A stretch of 64,000 nucleotides of DNA from Halococcus saccharolyticus DSM 5350 (GCF_000336915.1 NZ_AOMD01000021.1:1-64000), one strand, 5' to 3'; counted from the stretch's first letter, positions 1-8,339 are shown. Made by a program: numbers and translations. Notes: generated by a model not told the origin, from the letters alone.

Positions 1-315
1 GTCCCCGAGGCCGGGCTGCACGCCCGCCCCGCGTCCACGTTCGTCCGGACTGCAAACGAGTTCGACGCGGACATCGAAATCGCGCCCATCGAGGGCGAAC
101 CGGTGAACGCCCGGAGCATGCTTGCAGTGACGGGACTCGGAGTCGAGAGCGGCGAGGACGTCAGACTCTTCGTCGAGGGTGCAGACGCGGCGGCCGCGCT
201 CGACGCGCTCGAAGCCGTGCTCTCGACGCCGGAGGAAAGCAGTGGAGAACGCGAAGACGGTGACGGGGGAACGGACGAAGTGGTGGAAGACGGGAACGGG
301 ACGGAGAAGGGATGA
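1..315 (+). CDS. ptsH: HPr phosphocarrier protein (5' end outside window)
   Basis: This is the 3' part of an HPr gene; 104 codons are visible and the start lies upstream. HPr takes phosphate from enzyme I on a histidine and hands it to PTS EIIA-type proteins. The active-site motif GLHARPAS is visible at the very beginning, and a Ser46-like region (NARSML) follows. The HPr fold should end near LEAVLST. It is followed by about 30 acidic, Gly-rich residues, a tail that ordinary HPr of about 85 residues lacks. The stop overlaps the ptsI start (ATGA), so the two are translationally coupled. Confidence 0.93.
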   Translation, partial: VPEAGLHARPASTFVRTANEFDADIEIAPIEGEPVNARSMLAVTGLGVESGEDVRLFVEGADAAAALDALEAVLSTPEESSGEREDGDGGTDEVVEDGNGTEKG

Positions 316-1988
316 GGACGCTCGACGGCGTCGGGGTCACGCCGCAGTCCGGCATAGGCACAGCAACGTGGTACGACGACCGTGCGGACCTCCCGGAGCC
401 TCCGGACCCCCACGACATCGATCCCGAAGCAGAGTGGGACCGCTTCGAGAACGCCCGGAACGAGGCGCGGACCGAACTCGAACGCGAACGCGAGCGCGTC
501 GAACGGGCGGTCGGCGCGGAGGAGGCCGCGGTCTTCGAGGCGCACGTCCAGTTCCTCGACGATCCTCAGATCACCGAGAACATCGAGAGCGGCGTCGAGG
601 AGGGACTGCCGGCCGAACACGCCGTCAAGCGGGCGTTTGTCGACGGCATCGAGCAGTTCGAGAGCATGGCGGGACGGACGGCCGAGCGCGCCGACGATCT
701 CCGGGACGTCCGTGACCGTCTGCTCCACACCCTGACCGACGGCGAACGTGTCGACCTCGCCAGTCTCCCCGAGGGAACAGTGCTGCTCGCCGAGCGGCTG
801 ACGCCGAGCGACACCGTCCAACTCGACCCCGAGAGGATAGCGGGCTTCGCCACAGCACTCGGTGGGCGGACCTCGCATGCGGCGATCTTCGCGCGCGCTA
901 TCGGCCTACCGGCGGTGGTGGGCGTCGGCGACGCGCTCGCCGACGTCGAGGCAGGAACGGGGGTCGGCGTCGATGGCGAGGCGGGCACGATCCTCGTCGA
1001 ACCTGACGACGAGTCGAGCGAGCGCCTCGCCGACGCGCGCGAGGTCACGATCCGGCACGAACCGGTCTCGACGACCGATGGGACGCACATCGAGGTGGCC
1101 GCGAATCTCGGACGGCCCGCGGAACTCGACGGCGCGCGCGCGGCGGGTGCGGACGGCGTCGGGCTCTTCCGCACCGAGTTTCTCTTCCTCGATCGCGACG
1201 CGCCGCCCGACGAGGATGAACAGTACGAGGCGTATCTCGAAGCGTGCACGGCGTTCGACGGGCGGGTTGTCGTGCGTACACTCGATGTCGGGGGCGACAA
1301 ACCGATTCCCTACCTCGATCAGCCCGAGGAGACGAACCCGTTTCTGGGCGAGCGCGGCATCCGGCGCTCGCTCGGCCTCGATGGAGAGCTGTTCGAGACC
1401 CAGCTCCGGGCGCTGCTGCGAGCTGGCGCTGGGGCGGAACCCCTCTCGGTGATGTTTCCGCTCGTCGCCACAGTTGAGGAGCTCGACACGGCGCTCGACA
1501 CGGTCGAGCAGGTCACCGACGACCTCGCGAACGAGGAAGTCGAACACGCGATGCCGGAGCTGGGCGTGATGATCGAAACGCCGGCGAGCGTGCTCGTGGC
1601 CGCGGAACTCGCCGCACGCGTCGACTTTCTCTCCATTGGGACGAACGACCTCGCGCAGTACACGATGGCCGCCTCGCGGGAGAACGAGCGCGTCGCGACC
1701 CTGCACGACGCGCGCCAGCCATCCGTACTGCGCGCGATCCGCCGGACGGTCGAGGCGGGCCACGAGGCGGGCGCGTGGGTCGGGATGTGCGGTGAGATGG
1801 CTGGCGATCCCGCCCTCACCGAACTGCTCGTCGGACTGGGACTCGACGAACTCAGCATGAGCGCCGTGACGATCCCGGACGTGAAGGCAGCAGTAGCGGA
1901 AATCGATCGCGAACGGGCGCGTGAGCGGGCCGAACGCGCGCTCGTGGCCGAGACGAAAGACGACGTGCTTCGGGTTCTCGACGACTGA
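312..1988 (+). CDS. ptsI: Phosphoenolpyruvate-protein phosphotransferase (PTS enzyme I)
   Basis: Enzyme I (558 aa) autophosphorylates from PEP and phosphorylates HPr in the cytoplasm. The order is normal: N-terminal HPr-binding helical domain, the swivelling phospho-His domain with GGRTSHAAI (the His is the phosphorylation site), then the PEP-binding TIM barrel with GLFRTEFLF and the C-terminal GMCGEMAGD motif. The length fits the family. It overlaps the HPr gene by ATGA. A PTS is rare in archaea but established in some haloarchaea. Here the nearest downstream user is the DhaKLM kinase, with which it probably works. Confidence 0.96.
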   Translation: MRTLDGVGVTPQSGIGTATWYDDRADLPEPPDPHDIDPEAEWDRFENARNEARTELERERERVERAVGAEEAAVFEAHVQFLDDPQITENIESGVEEGLPAEHAVKRAFVDGIEQFESMAGRTAERADDLRDVRDRLLHTLTDGERVDLASLPEGTVLLAERLTPSDTVQLDPERIAGFATALGGRTSHAAIFARAIGLPAVVGVGDALADVEAGTGVGVDGEAGTILVEPDDESSERLADAREVTIRHEPVSTTDGTHIEVAANLGRPAELDGARAAGADGVGLFRTEFLFLDRDAPPDEDEQYEAYLEACTAFDGRVVVRTLDVGGDKPIPYLDQPEETNPFLGERGIRRSLGLDGELFETQLRALLRAGAGAEPLSVMFPLVATVEELDTALDTVEQVTDDLANEEVEHAMPELGVMIETPASVLVAAELAARVDFLSIGTNDLAQYTMAASRENERVATLHDARQPSVLRAIRRTVEAGHEAGAWVGMCGEMAGDPALTELLVGLGLDELSMSAVTIPDVKAAVAEIDRERARERAERALVAETKDDVLRVLDD

Positions 1989-2226
1989 CTCTCCTCATTT
2001 CGAGACCAACGCGCCGGCTGCGGACGAGTGGCCGACGGCCCGAACGGACAATTTGGGAGTTACCGTATCGGGGGTGTGCTTACCGTGCTCACCCGCTTTC
2101 GAGGGTGGAAAACCGACGAGGTTGCCACAGAAAAGACGGAAACGGCTGTGTTTTCTCGAAACGGCGGTGGAAGAGCCACGAATGCTCGCAAGAACTTTGA
2201 TCCGCCGGTCCGTGAGAAGAAGTGGC

Positions 2227-3228
2227 ATGAAGAAACTGATCAACGAACCGTCGGCCGTCGTCGACGAGATGCTCGACGGGATGGTCGCGGCCCACCCCCA
2301 GCAAGTACGACGACTCGACGGGGCCGAGGTGCTCGTTCGGAACGCCGCGCCGGTCGAGGGGAAAGTGGGGATCGTCAGCGGCGGCGGGAGCGGCCACGAG
2401 CCGACCCACGCGGGCTACCTCGGCCCGGGAATGCTCGACGGCGCGGCTGCGGGCGAGATGTTCACTTCGCCCACTGCCGACCAACTGGGAGAGATGATCG
2501 GGGCCTGTGACGGCGGCGAAGGCGTCCTCTGTGTCGTCAAAAACTACGAGGGCGACGTGATGAACTTCGACACCGCCGCGGAGATGGCCGACATGGAGGG
2601 CGTCGAGGTCGTACAGGTCGTGGTGAACGACGACGTCGCCGTCGAGGATTCGCTGTACACCTCGGGTCGGCGTGGGGTCTGTGGGACGATCTTCGTCCAC
2701 AAGATCGCGGGCGCGAAGGCCGCACAGGGAGCGCCGCTCTCGGCGGTAGCGACGGTCGCCGAGAAAGCCATCGACCGCGTCGGGACGATGGGGATGGCGC
2801 TCACCTCGTGTGTCACTCCGGAGAAGGGCGAACCCACGTTCGAGCTGGGTGACGACGAGATCGAACTCGGCATCGGCATCCACGGCGAGCCAGGGACGGA
2901 GCGCACGGACGTGATGACGGCCGACGAAGTCGCCGATCACCTCACCGAAGCAGTGCTTGCGGACCTCGACCTCGACGCGGGCGCGGAGGTGGCGACCATC
3001 GTCAACGGGATGGGCGGGACGCCCCTCTCGGAACTCTACATCGTCAACCGCCGGGTGCAGGAGGTGCTCGGCGAGCGGGAGATCGAGACACACGAGGCGT
3101 GGGTCGGCGACTACATGACCTCGCTCGACATGTGTGGCTGTTCGGTCACCGTCATGGAACTCGACGAGGAGCTGAAGGAGTTGCTCACGTCCTCGGTCGA
3201 CACGCCGGCGCTGACGGTGGCCGAGTGA
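2227..3228 (+). CDS. dhaK: Dihydroxyacetone kinase, substrate-binding subunit DhaK
   Basis: DhaK (333 aa) binds dihydroxyacetone covalently as a hemiaminal on a histidine so that DhaL-bound ADP/ATP can phosphorylate it. The glycine-rich GGGSGHEPTH loop is near residue 55 and the GIGIHGEPG motif carrying the nucleophilic His is near residue 220. The start at MKKLINEPS fits the family N-terminus; the same frame is open far upstream but that part is not protein-like. It is separated by 136 bp from dhaL, so dhaL may also have its own promoter. Confidence 0.94.
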   Translation: MKKLINEPSAVVDEMLDGMVAAHPQQVRRLDGAEVLVRNAAPVEGKVGIVSGGGSGHEPTHAGYLGPGMLDGAAAGEMFTSPTADQLGEMIGACDGGEGVLCVVKNYEGDVMNFDTAAEMADMEGVEVVQVVVNDDVAVEDSLYTSGRRGVCGTIFVHKIAGAKAAQGAPLSAVATVAEKAIDRVGTMGMALTSCVTPEKGEPTFELGDDEIELGIGIHGEPGTERTDVMTADEVADHLTEAVLADLDLDAGAEVATIVNGMGGTPLSELYIVNRRVQEVLGEREIETHEAWVGDYMTSLDMCGCSVTVMELDEELKELLTSSVDTPALTVAE

Positions 3229-3364
3229 ACGCGCTCGGACCGTCCGGACGACGGGCGTCGAGCGGAATCGTGCCCGGAACCGGATCAGGACCGGATATGG
3301 GCTGGAGCGGTCTCCACCAAGCGCCCGGCACAAACGCTTTGACGCTCTCCCGACAGTAGGCGGT

Positions 3365-4114
3365 ATGGCAGACGAGGACGCACAGCGCGAGGCGCTGCTT
3401 GACGCCATCGAGAACGTCGCTGCGCGGTTGGCCACGGAGAAATCACACCTCACCGAACTGGATTCGGCCATCGGCGACGCCGACCACGGGGCGAACATGG
3501 ACCGCGGGTTCGCGGCCGTCGTAGAGGAGGTCGAGGGGGTGGACGATGCGTCGGTCGCCGAAATAACCAAGACCGTCGGGGTGACGCTCGTCTCGACGGT
3601 TGGCGGGGCGTCGGGACCGCTGTACGGCGGGTCGATCATGTCCGCGAGCGGGGAGTTGGAGGAAGGGATCACCGCCGAGACGGCCGTCGCGTTCGCGGAG
3701 GCCTACCTCGAAAAAGTACAGGATAGAGGCGACGCGCAGGTGGGAGCGAAGACGATGGTCGACGCGCTCACACCGGCGGTCCACACGTTCAAGAAATCGA
3801 TAGAACAGGACGACCTCGATCCCCTCGAAGCGCTGGCGAAGGCGGTCGACGCCGCCGAGCGCGGGGCGCGATTCACGACCCCGATTCGAGCGAAGAAGGG
3901 CCGCGCGTCGTATCTCGGCTGGCGCTCCGTCGGGCATCGCGATCCGGGCGCGACGAGCACGCTGTTCATCCTCGAAACGCTGCTCGCGACGGCCGAAGAC
4001 CACCTCGACGGCGGTGTGGAACGCGACGCGGTCGCGCCGACGACGCCCGACGAAACTCCCGACACCGACGGTGATAGAGTGGATGGCGAGGGAACGGACG
4101 CGGAGGGCGGGTAA
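3365..4114 (+). CDS. dhaL: Dihydroxyacetone kinase, nucleotide-binding subunit DhaL
   Basis: DhaL (249 aa) holds ADP/ATP with Mg and transfers phosphate to DHA bound on DhaK. In the PTS type, the bound nucleotide is recharged by DhaM. The Mg-binding motif SAIGDADHGANM is near residue 35, and TVGGASGPLYG and the late GRASYLG motif are present. The C-terminal 35 residues are an acidic, Asp/Gly-rich extension beyond the usual length of about 210 aa. dhaM follows after three bases, so these two are clearly co-transcribed. Confidence 0.93.
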   Translation: MADEDAQREALLDAIENVAARLATEKSHLTELDSAIGDADHGANMDRGFAAVVEEVEGVDDASVAEITKTVGVTLVSTVGGASGPLYGGSIMSASGELEEGITAETAVAFAEAYLEKVQDRGDAQVGAKTMVDALTPAVHTFKKSIEQDDLDPLEALAKAVDAAERGARFTTPIRAKKGRASYLGWRSVGHRDPGATSTLFILETLLATAEDHLDGGVERDAVAPTTPDETPDTDGDRVDGEGTDAEGG

Positions 4115-4117
4115 TCG

Positions 4118-4498
4118 ATGACCGGACTCGTGGTGGTTTCACACAGCACGAAGGCCGCAGAGGGCATCGTCGAGATCGCCGCCGAGATGGGTGGCGAGCG
4201 CGCGCGCATCGAACCCGCCGGCGGCGATCCCGAGGGGGGCATCGGAACCACCGTCGAGAAGATCGCGTCGGCCATCGAGCGCGCGGCCGACGGCGACGGG
4301 GTCGTGGTGTGCTGTGACCTCGGCAGCGCGGTGATGAACGCCGAGATGGCGATCGAGACCGCCACGATCGACGAGGAGATCGTCATCGCCGACGGCCCGA
4401 TACTGGAGGGGGTGCTCAACGCCGCCGTCGAAGCGACGAGTCCGCAGGCCACGGTGGAGTCGGTCGTTGCGGCCGTCGAGGCGGCACGCGAACACTGA
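4118..4498 (+). CDS. dhaM: PTS-dependent dihydroxyacetone kinase phosphotransferase subunit DhaM
   Basis: DhaM (126 aa) has a mannose-type EIIA fold. It accepts phosphate from HPr and rephosphorylates the ADP on DhaL. The phospho-His is in the N-terminal VVVSHSTKAAEG motif. The CCDLGSAVMNAEMA segment matches the EIIA core. The protein is the EIIA domain alone: the HPr-like and EI-like domains fused to DhaM in some bacteria are absent, so it must depend on separate HPr and enzyme I such as those encoded 2-4 kb upstream. A GGAGG Shine-Dalgarno-like stretch lies 11 bases before the ATG. Confidence 0.92.
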   Translation: MTGLVVVSHSTKAAEGIVEIAAEMGGERARIEPAGGDPEGGIGTTVEKIASAIERAADGDGVVVCCDLGSAVMNAEMAIETATIDEEIVIADGPILEGVLNAAVEATSPQATVESVVAAVEAAREH

Positions 4499-4551
4499 GA
4501 GGGCGACGACCACCGGTGTTTAAGCGCCTCGCGCGTGTGGGTTGGTCCGCG

Positions 4552-4698
4552 ATGCCAGACGTCCATCTCGACGAGGACACCGTCGACCGGCTCGATCGCC
4601 TCCGCGTCGACGAAGAGTCCTACGACGAGATCGTGACCGAACTCATCAATATCTACGAGACAGAAGAGCGCACGCTGTTTCGTGGCGGTAGTCCCTAG
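4552..4698 (+). CDS. Small acidic haloarchaeal protein, antitoxin-like
   Basis: This is a 48-residue acidic protein. It begins MPDVHLDEDTVDRLDRL, followed by a helix and YDEIVTELINIYE. The beta-strand then helix-turn-helix layout resembles VapB/ribbon-helix-helix antitoxin-like micro-proteins common in haloarchaea, but no toxin gene is adjacent. A TTTAAG promoter-like stretch about 30 bases upstream supports the ATG at 4552 as a leaderless start. Its stop overlaps the end of the convergent gene on the other strand by four bases. Confidence 0.7.
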   Translation: MPDVHLDEDTVDRLDRLRVDEESYDEIVTELINIYETEERTLFRGGSP

Positions 4699-5150
4699 CT
4701 CTTCGCGCTCGCGCGGATGTCGTCCCACTTTCCTCGCTCTTCGAGGCGTTGCTGGAGTTCGTCGGCGTAGCGTTGGGTCAGTCGCTCGGCGTCGTCGATC
4801 CGCTCTTGGTCGGTGCCACCGTCGCCGCCACCCATCCCGAGCGCGCTCTTGATCGAGCCGAAGACCCCACCGTCGTCGCTTCCGCCCGATCCCTCGTCGC
4901 CCATCGCACCCATTCCGCCCATCCCGCCACCCACGTTGTCGAGTTCGGGCATGATGTGCGGGAGATTATCGGTGTTCGCGACGAGACGATCTTCGCCCCC
5001 TGTTGACTGTTCGACTTCGAACTCGACGGCGGTCATGATGAGTCCCCACTGCTGGCGGGAGAACTGGGAGTTCTCGACTGTCGAGGCGAACTCCTGATCG
5101 ACAGCCATCCGATCGCCGGCGATCCTGTCGCTCCACTCGCGGTCGCTCAT
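4695..5150 (-). CDS. DUF5799-like haloarchaeal protein
   Basis: This is a conserved haloarchaeal protein of 151 aa and unknown function. The N-terminal half is an ordered segment (SDREWSDRI, then FSRQQWGLIMTAVEFEVE). A Gly/Met-rich low-complexity linker lies near residues 72-112 (GGGMGGMGAMG), and an acidic helical C-terminus ends RLEERGKWDDIR. No signal peptide or membrane segment is visible. I assign the DUF from recognition of the pattern only. It converges on the small gene ending at 4698. Confidence 0.75.
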   Translation of the reverse strand: MSDREWSDRIAGDRMAVDQEFASTVENSQFSRQQWGLIMTAVEFEVEQSTGGEDRLVANTDNLPHIMPELDNVGGGMGGMGAMGDEGSGGSDDGGVFGSIKSALGMGGGDGGTDQERIDDAERLTQRYADELQQRLEERGKWDDIRASAKS

Positions 5151-5536
5151 GACCGGGGTTGGACGGGGGTGCGTATCAGGCTTCCGTGCACGGCGGGTAC
5201 GGTTGCGGTAGTGGTGTGGTTGCGGTGCGGGCCTGGCGGATGAAGGGCGAGCGAACGGAGTGAGCGAGCGGGTTTTTTAGTCCACCGGAAGATTCGCTTC
5301 GCTCGTCTTCCGAGCCTTGCTTCGTTACGCTCAGCAAGACAGGTTTTTACGAGTAGCGAGGGACGCGAAGCGTCCCTCGTACCGTGCGAGCGGGCCGAGG
5401 GCCCGCGAGCAGAGAGCGGTGCCCGCAGCGCGAGCGAAGCGAGCGCGAGGACACCCGACGTGGTTCGAAAGGCGCTTCGCGCCTTTCGTCATGCCGAGAC
5501 GGCTTCGCCGTCTCGTAGCAAAATAAAAAGTGGGCC
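5151..5536. repeat. Intergenic hairpin-rich repeat, copy A
   Basis: No gene is visible in this 386-base gap. It starts with GCGGT-rich sequence (about 5195-5230), then a GGCGAGCGAACGGAGTGAGCG block and a T-tract. A run of near-perfect hairpins follows: arms 5358-5365/5371-5378, 5467-5475/5479-5487 and 5495-5503/5507-5515, mostly with TTC or CGAAG loops. The same block order (GAGTGAGCG, T-tract, ACCGGAAGA, GAGCCTT) recurs at 7180-7490. The hairpins may act as RNA structures or transcription terminators for psmB, whose stop is immediately downstream. Confidence 0.8.
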
Positions 5537-6250
5537 TTAGAGTACCTGGTCGATACTCTCGTACTCTTCGGTCGTGACACCCTCGTCGGTGATCGTGGAG
5601 ACGATGATGCCGTTACCGCTGGCGGTGTCGCGCTCGACCGCACTCTTGACAGCGTGTGCGGCGACCGTTTCGGCCTCGTCGTTGCTCAGGCCCTCCTCGT
5701 ACTGCTGTTCGAGGACACCGTAGGCGAACGGCGAGCCCGAGCCGGTCGCGTTGTAATCCTCTTCCATGACGCTGCCCGAGGGATCGATACTGTAGATATG
5801 ACTCCCCTCGTCGTCGACACCGCCGAGGATCGGGTGCACGATGAAGAAGGCACCACTGCGGAGGAAGTTCGAGGTCAGCGTCGAGAGCGCCTGCATACTC
5901 ATCTCCTCGCTACGGCGGGCCTCGTAGAGGTCGACCTCCGCCCGGAGGTTGCTGATGAGCGCTTGGGCCGGACTCACCGCGCCGGAGATGGTGAGCGCCC
6001 CGCGAGGGTGGATCTCGGCGATTTTCTTCGCCTGCTTGCTCGACACCATGTTGCCGAAGCTCGCGCGGCGGTCGGTGGCGAGCACGACGCCCTCGCTGGT
6101 CGTGAGGCCAACGGTGGTCGTGCCCGTCTTGGTCATCTCCGATTTGTCCATCTCGGGCTCGGGGAGCGTGCCGAGCTCCGGCCCGTAGACGTCCTCCGAC
6201 GTCTGCAGACTAGGCTGAGAGAGGTTCTGGCCGTCGGGAAGCTGAGGCAT
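5537..6250 (-). CDS. psmB: Proteasome beta subunit
   Basis: This is the catalytic subunit of the archaeal 20S proteasome (237 aa). The propeptide should be removed before Thr44 in the KTG-TTTVGL motif, exposing the N-terminal threonine nucleophile. The conserved ATDRRAS, Lys in KQAKKI, and SGSG/GSGSPFAYG motifs are present. The start MPQLPDGQ gives a propeptide of 43 residues, normal for haloarchaea; a start 14 codons upstream is possible but less likely. The gene is separate from psmA (33.6 kb). Confidence 0.96.
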   Translation of the reverse strand: MPQLPDGQNLSQPSLQTSEDVYGPELGTLPEPEMDKSEMTKTGTTTVGLTTSEGVVLATDRRASFGNMVSSKQAKKIAEIHPRGALTISGAVSPAQALISNLRAEVDLYEARRSEEMSMQALSTLTSNFLRSGAFFIVHPILGGVDDEGSHIYSIDPSGSVMEEDYNATGSGSPFAYGVLEQQYEEGLSNDEAETVAAHAVKSAVERDTASGNGIIVSTITDEGVTTEEYESIDQVL

Positions 6251-6330
6251 ACGTCTCGTTCGTCCCGGACGCTGATAAAGCCAGTCTTTCACACTCGGAT
6301 TGCCGATTCGGGCCGCAGGAGCGAGTGGTG

Positions 6331-6504
6331 TTACTCGTCGGTCGCGCCTTCGTGGGCCTCGCCGAGTCGGTCGACGAGTCGTCCGATCGGGAGCGTCATG
6401 CCCAGTCGTTCGGTGAGTAGTGCGAGCGGGAACGTGACGATACCGAGCACGAGGGCGCTCTGATACGCGGCGAACAGGGTCGTGCGGCGCAGCCGTTCGA
6501 TCAT
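6331..6504 (-). CDS. Small single-span membrane protein
   Basis: This 57-residue ORF reads MIERLRRTTLFAAYQSALVL at its start. One hydrophobic segment follows near residues 14-30, and the C-terminus is acidic (ending GATDE). A good TATA box (CCTATATAAC, minus strand) lies about 32 bases before the ATG, supporting a leaderless transcript. The function is unknown. It sits upstream of psmB on the same strand with an 80-base gap and could be co-transcribed. It resembles small membrane proteins found widely in haloarchaea, though I cannot name the family. Confidence 0.7.
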   Translation of the reverse strand: MIERLRRTTLFAAYQSALVLGIVTFPLALLTERLGMTLPIGRLVDRLGEAHEGATDE

Positions 6505-6530
6505 GTCGTCACCCGAGGGACCGACAGAGA

Positions 6531-6540
6531 CCTATATAAC
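6531..6540 (-). promoter_or_regulatory. TATA box of the 57-aa membrane protein gene
   Basis: The minus strand reads GTTATATAGG here, about 30 bases upstream of the ATG at 6504. This is the expected position of an archaeal TATA box for a leaderless mRNA. Confidence 0.6.
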
Positions 6541-6588
6541 TATTTCGAGTCGCTGAACCGCTCGTATCGAAAGTACACTGCCGCAGTC

Positions 6589-6615
6589 GTGCGATTCAAC
6601 TATTTTTGATCGCAC
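6589..6615. promoter_or_regulatory. Inverted repeat GTGCGAT/ATCGCAC between divergent genes
   Basis: Perfect 7-bp arms (6589-6595 and 6609-6615) surround an AT-rich 13-base spacer in the divergent region between the small membrane protein and the DUF555 gene. It is framed by direct repeats AAGTACAC at 6571-6578 and 6619-6626. This could be an operator for either gene; no protein is implied. Confidence 0.35.
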
Positions 6616-6799
6616 CACAAGTACACCTGACCTCGGTGACGTCCGATCCGAATCGCTGGTGTTGATCACCGTTGTCGTCGCGATAACTTATGGACAGCAT
6701 CGCGTTCACGTGCGCGTCGGAACGAATCACGTCGCACCGGATCGTCACGACCGGCGACGGAACCGCAAGGCACGTCACGCCCCGGAGCAGATGGGAGAT

Positions 6800-7165
6800 A
6801 TGAGCGATTATCTCGTGGCGATGGAGGCGGCATGGTTGGTCCGGGACGTCGACGACGTCGACGACGCGATCGGGGTCGCGGTCAGCGAGGCCGGCAAGCG
6901 ACTCAACGAGCGCGATAAGTCCTACGTTGAGGTCGATGTCGGCGCGACTGGTTGTCCAGCCTGCGGCGAGCCGTTCGACTCGGCGTTCGTCGCGGCCGGT
7001 ACCGCGATCGTGGGGCTCGTCCTCGAAATCGAGATCTTCAACGCTGACGGCCGCGAGCACGCCCAGCGGATCGCGAAGAGCGAGGTCGGCGGCGCGCTGC
7101 GGGACGTGCCCCTCGACATCGTCGAGACCATCGAACACGATCCAGAAGAAGACGCGGAAGCGTAG
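6800..7165 (+). CDS. DUF555 (UPF0212) family protein
   Basis: This is a conserved archaeal protein of 121 aa and unknown biochemical function. It has the family pattern MSDYLVAMEAAWLVRDV, a CPACG cysteine pair in GATGCPACGEPFD, and a C-terminal IAKSEVGGALRDVPL segment. The pair of cysteines suggests a zinc or redox site. The start at 6800 was chosen because the family begins with this motif; an in-frame ATG three codons upstream is possible. No clear operon partner is present: hairpin repeat copy B follows. Confidence 0.85.
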   Translation: MSDYLVAMEAAWLVRDVDDVDDAIGVAVSEAGKRLNERDKSYVEVDVGATGCPACGEPFDSAFVAAGTAIVGLVLEIEIFNADGREHAQRIAKSEVGGALRDVPLDIVETIEHDPEEDAEA

Positions 7166-7493
7166 GCCATTGAATGCGGTGCGGCGGTAGTGCGGAGCGA
7201 CGGGAACCTGACGGATCGAGGGCGAGCGCCTGAGCGGTTCTGCGGTGCTGTGCGGTGGCGGTAGCGGAGAGCGTAGCAACTGCACCGCGAACGAGCCGGA
7301 GGCGAGTGAGCGGGGTTTTCGATCTACCGGAAGACGTTCGCGTCTGCCGAGCCTTCGCTCGCTTCGTCTTCGCGCGGCAAAGCCGCGCGAACAGTCCGCG
7401 GGACCGGAGATCCCGCGCTACTCACGAAGACATCTTTGTGAGGAGTTGAGCGCGACCGCAGGGAGCGCGAACCCCTGAAGTAAATAGGTGGGA
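7166..7493. repeat. Intergenic hairpin-rich repeat, copy B
   Basis: No gene is visible in this 328-base gap. GCGGT motifs occur at about 7178-7260, then GGCGAGTGAGCGGGGTTTT, TACCGGAAGA and GAGCCTTCG blocks in the same order as in copy A. Hairpins have arms 7371-7378/7382-7389 (CGCGCGGC/GCCGCGCG) and 7397-7403/7411-7417. It separates the convergent DUF555 gene and the HTH-CBS gene, so it lies downstream of both and could serve in bidirectional termination. Confidence 0.8.
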
Positions 7494-8036
7494 TCAGGAG
7501 AGGTGGGCGGCCACGTCGGCCTCGGTGATGATCCCAGCCATTCGCCCGCTCTCGACCACGATCACGGCGTCGTGGTGATCGAGATGGGTATCGACCGCGT
7601 CGAGCGTCGCGTCGGGGGCCACAGTGGTAATCGACTCGCGCATCACGTCGGCCACCGGGAGCTCGGCGGCGTCGTCGGTTCCGGCGCGGCGGATGTCACT
7701 GTTCGAAATGATCCCAACTGGGTACTCGTCGTGGACCACCGGAAGCTGGGAGTAGCCCGCCTCACCCATCCGTTCGATGGCCTCTCGAACGCTGTCGTCG
7801 GGGGCGACGTGAACGACCGACTCGCCCATCAGGTCGCGCGCACGGCGAATCCCGCCCTCGGCGGCGTCGAGCGCGGTCACGATCCGCCGGAGCGTCGAGA
7901 GCCGCGGATCGACATCCCCGCTCTCGATCCGCGCGATCAGCGGCTGGGAGACCCCTGCCCGCTCGGCGAGCGCACTCTGGGTGAGATCGACCTCGTGACG
8001 GCGTTCGCGGAGGTCGTCGGGCGTCGGCAGCTCCAT
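7494..8036 (-). CDS. HTH (XRE-type) and CBS-pair regulator
   Basis: This is a 180-aa predicted transcriptional regulator. Residues 4-60 form an XRE-type helix-turn-helix (LTQSALAERAGVSQPLIARIE), and residues 65-180 hold two CBS domains (LMGESVVHVAPDDSVREA and VMRESITTVAPDATLDA) that usually sense adenosyl ligands. This architecture is common in archaea and absent from most bacteria. The target is unknown; no metabolic operon is adjacent. It is flanked on both sides by GCGGT/hairpin repeats. Confidence 0.88.
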   Translation of the reverse strand: MELPTPDDLRERRHEVDLTQSALAERAGVSQPLIARIESGDVDPRLSTLRRIVTALDAAEGGIRRARDLMGESVVHVAPDDSVREAIERMGEAGYSQLPVVHDEYPVGIISNSDIRRAGTDDAAELPVADVMRESITTVAPDATLDAVDTHLDHHDAVIVVESGRMAGIITEADVAAHLS

Positions 8037-8339
8037 GTCCGGCGATAACTACGGGTAATGAAAAGCCTTCCGGGTCTCCACTTTCTTCGTCGGGTACGCT
8101 CGATTCGTTCGCAGCCCAACACCTGACACTCCACGCGACCGCAACCGCCACCGCACGACACCGTCCGAGCCCTCGATCCACCAGGAGAGCTTGCTCTCCT
8201 GAGCCTCGACTCGCTTTGATCGTCGAGACGCCGAGGTCCGCCCTGCGACCGCACCGCTACCGCAACTCACCGCCACCGCACCCGCCGGCCGACGGCCGGC
8301 AGCGACGCGCCTTTGATCTCCACCGACGAAGGGAAGCCA
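8037..8339. repeat. Intergenic GCGGT-rich region, copy C (inverted)
   Basis: This is a divergent intergenic region of 303 bases. On the minus strand it contains repeated GCGGT motifs in two clusters (about 8135-8160 and 8245-8285). Between them lies a hairpin with 9-bp arms at 8182-8190/8193-8201 (CAGGAGAGC/GCTCTCCTG) and a GGATCGAGGGCTCGG block. It resembles copies A and B in motif content but is shorter, diverged and in the opposite orientation. Promoters for both neighbours must lie here. Confidence 0.65.

Noticed and set aside
5350-5520. CRISPR-like repeats
   Set aside because: The hairpins differ in sequence and spacing, and there are no identical repeats with unique spacers; no cas genes are in the window.
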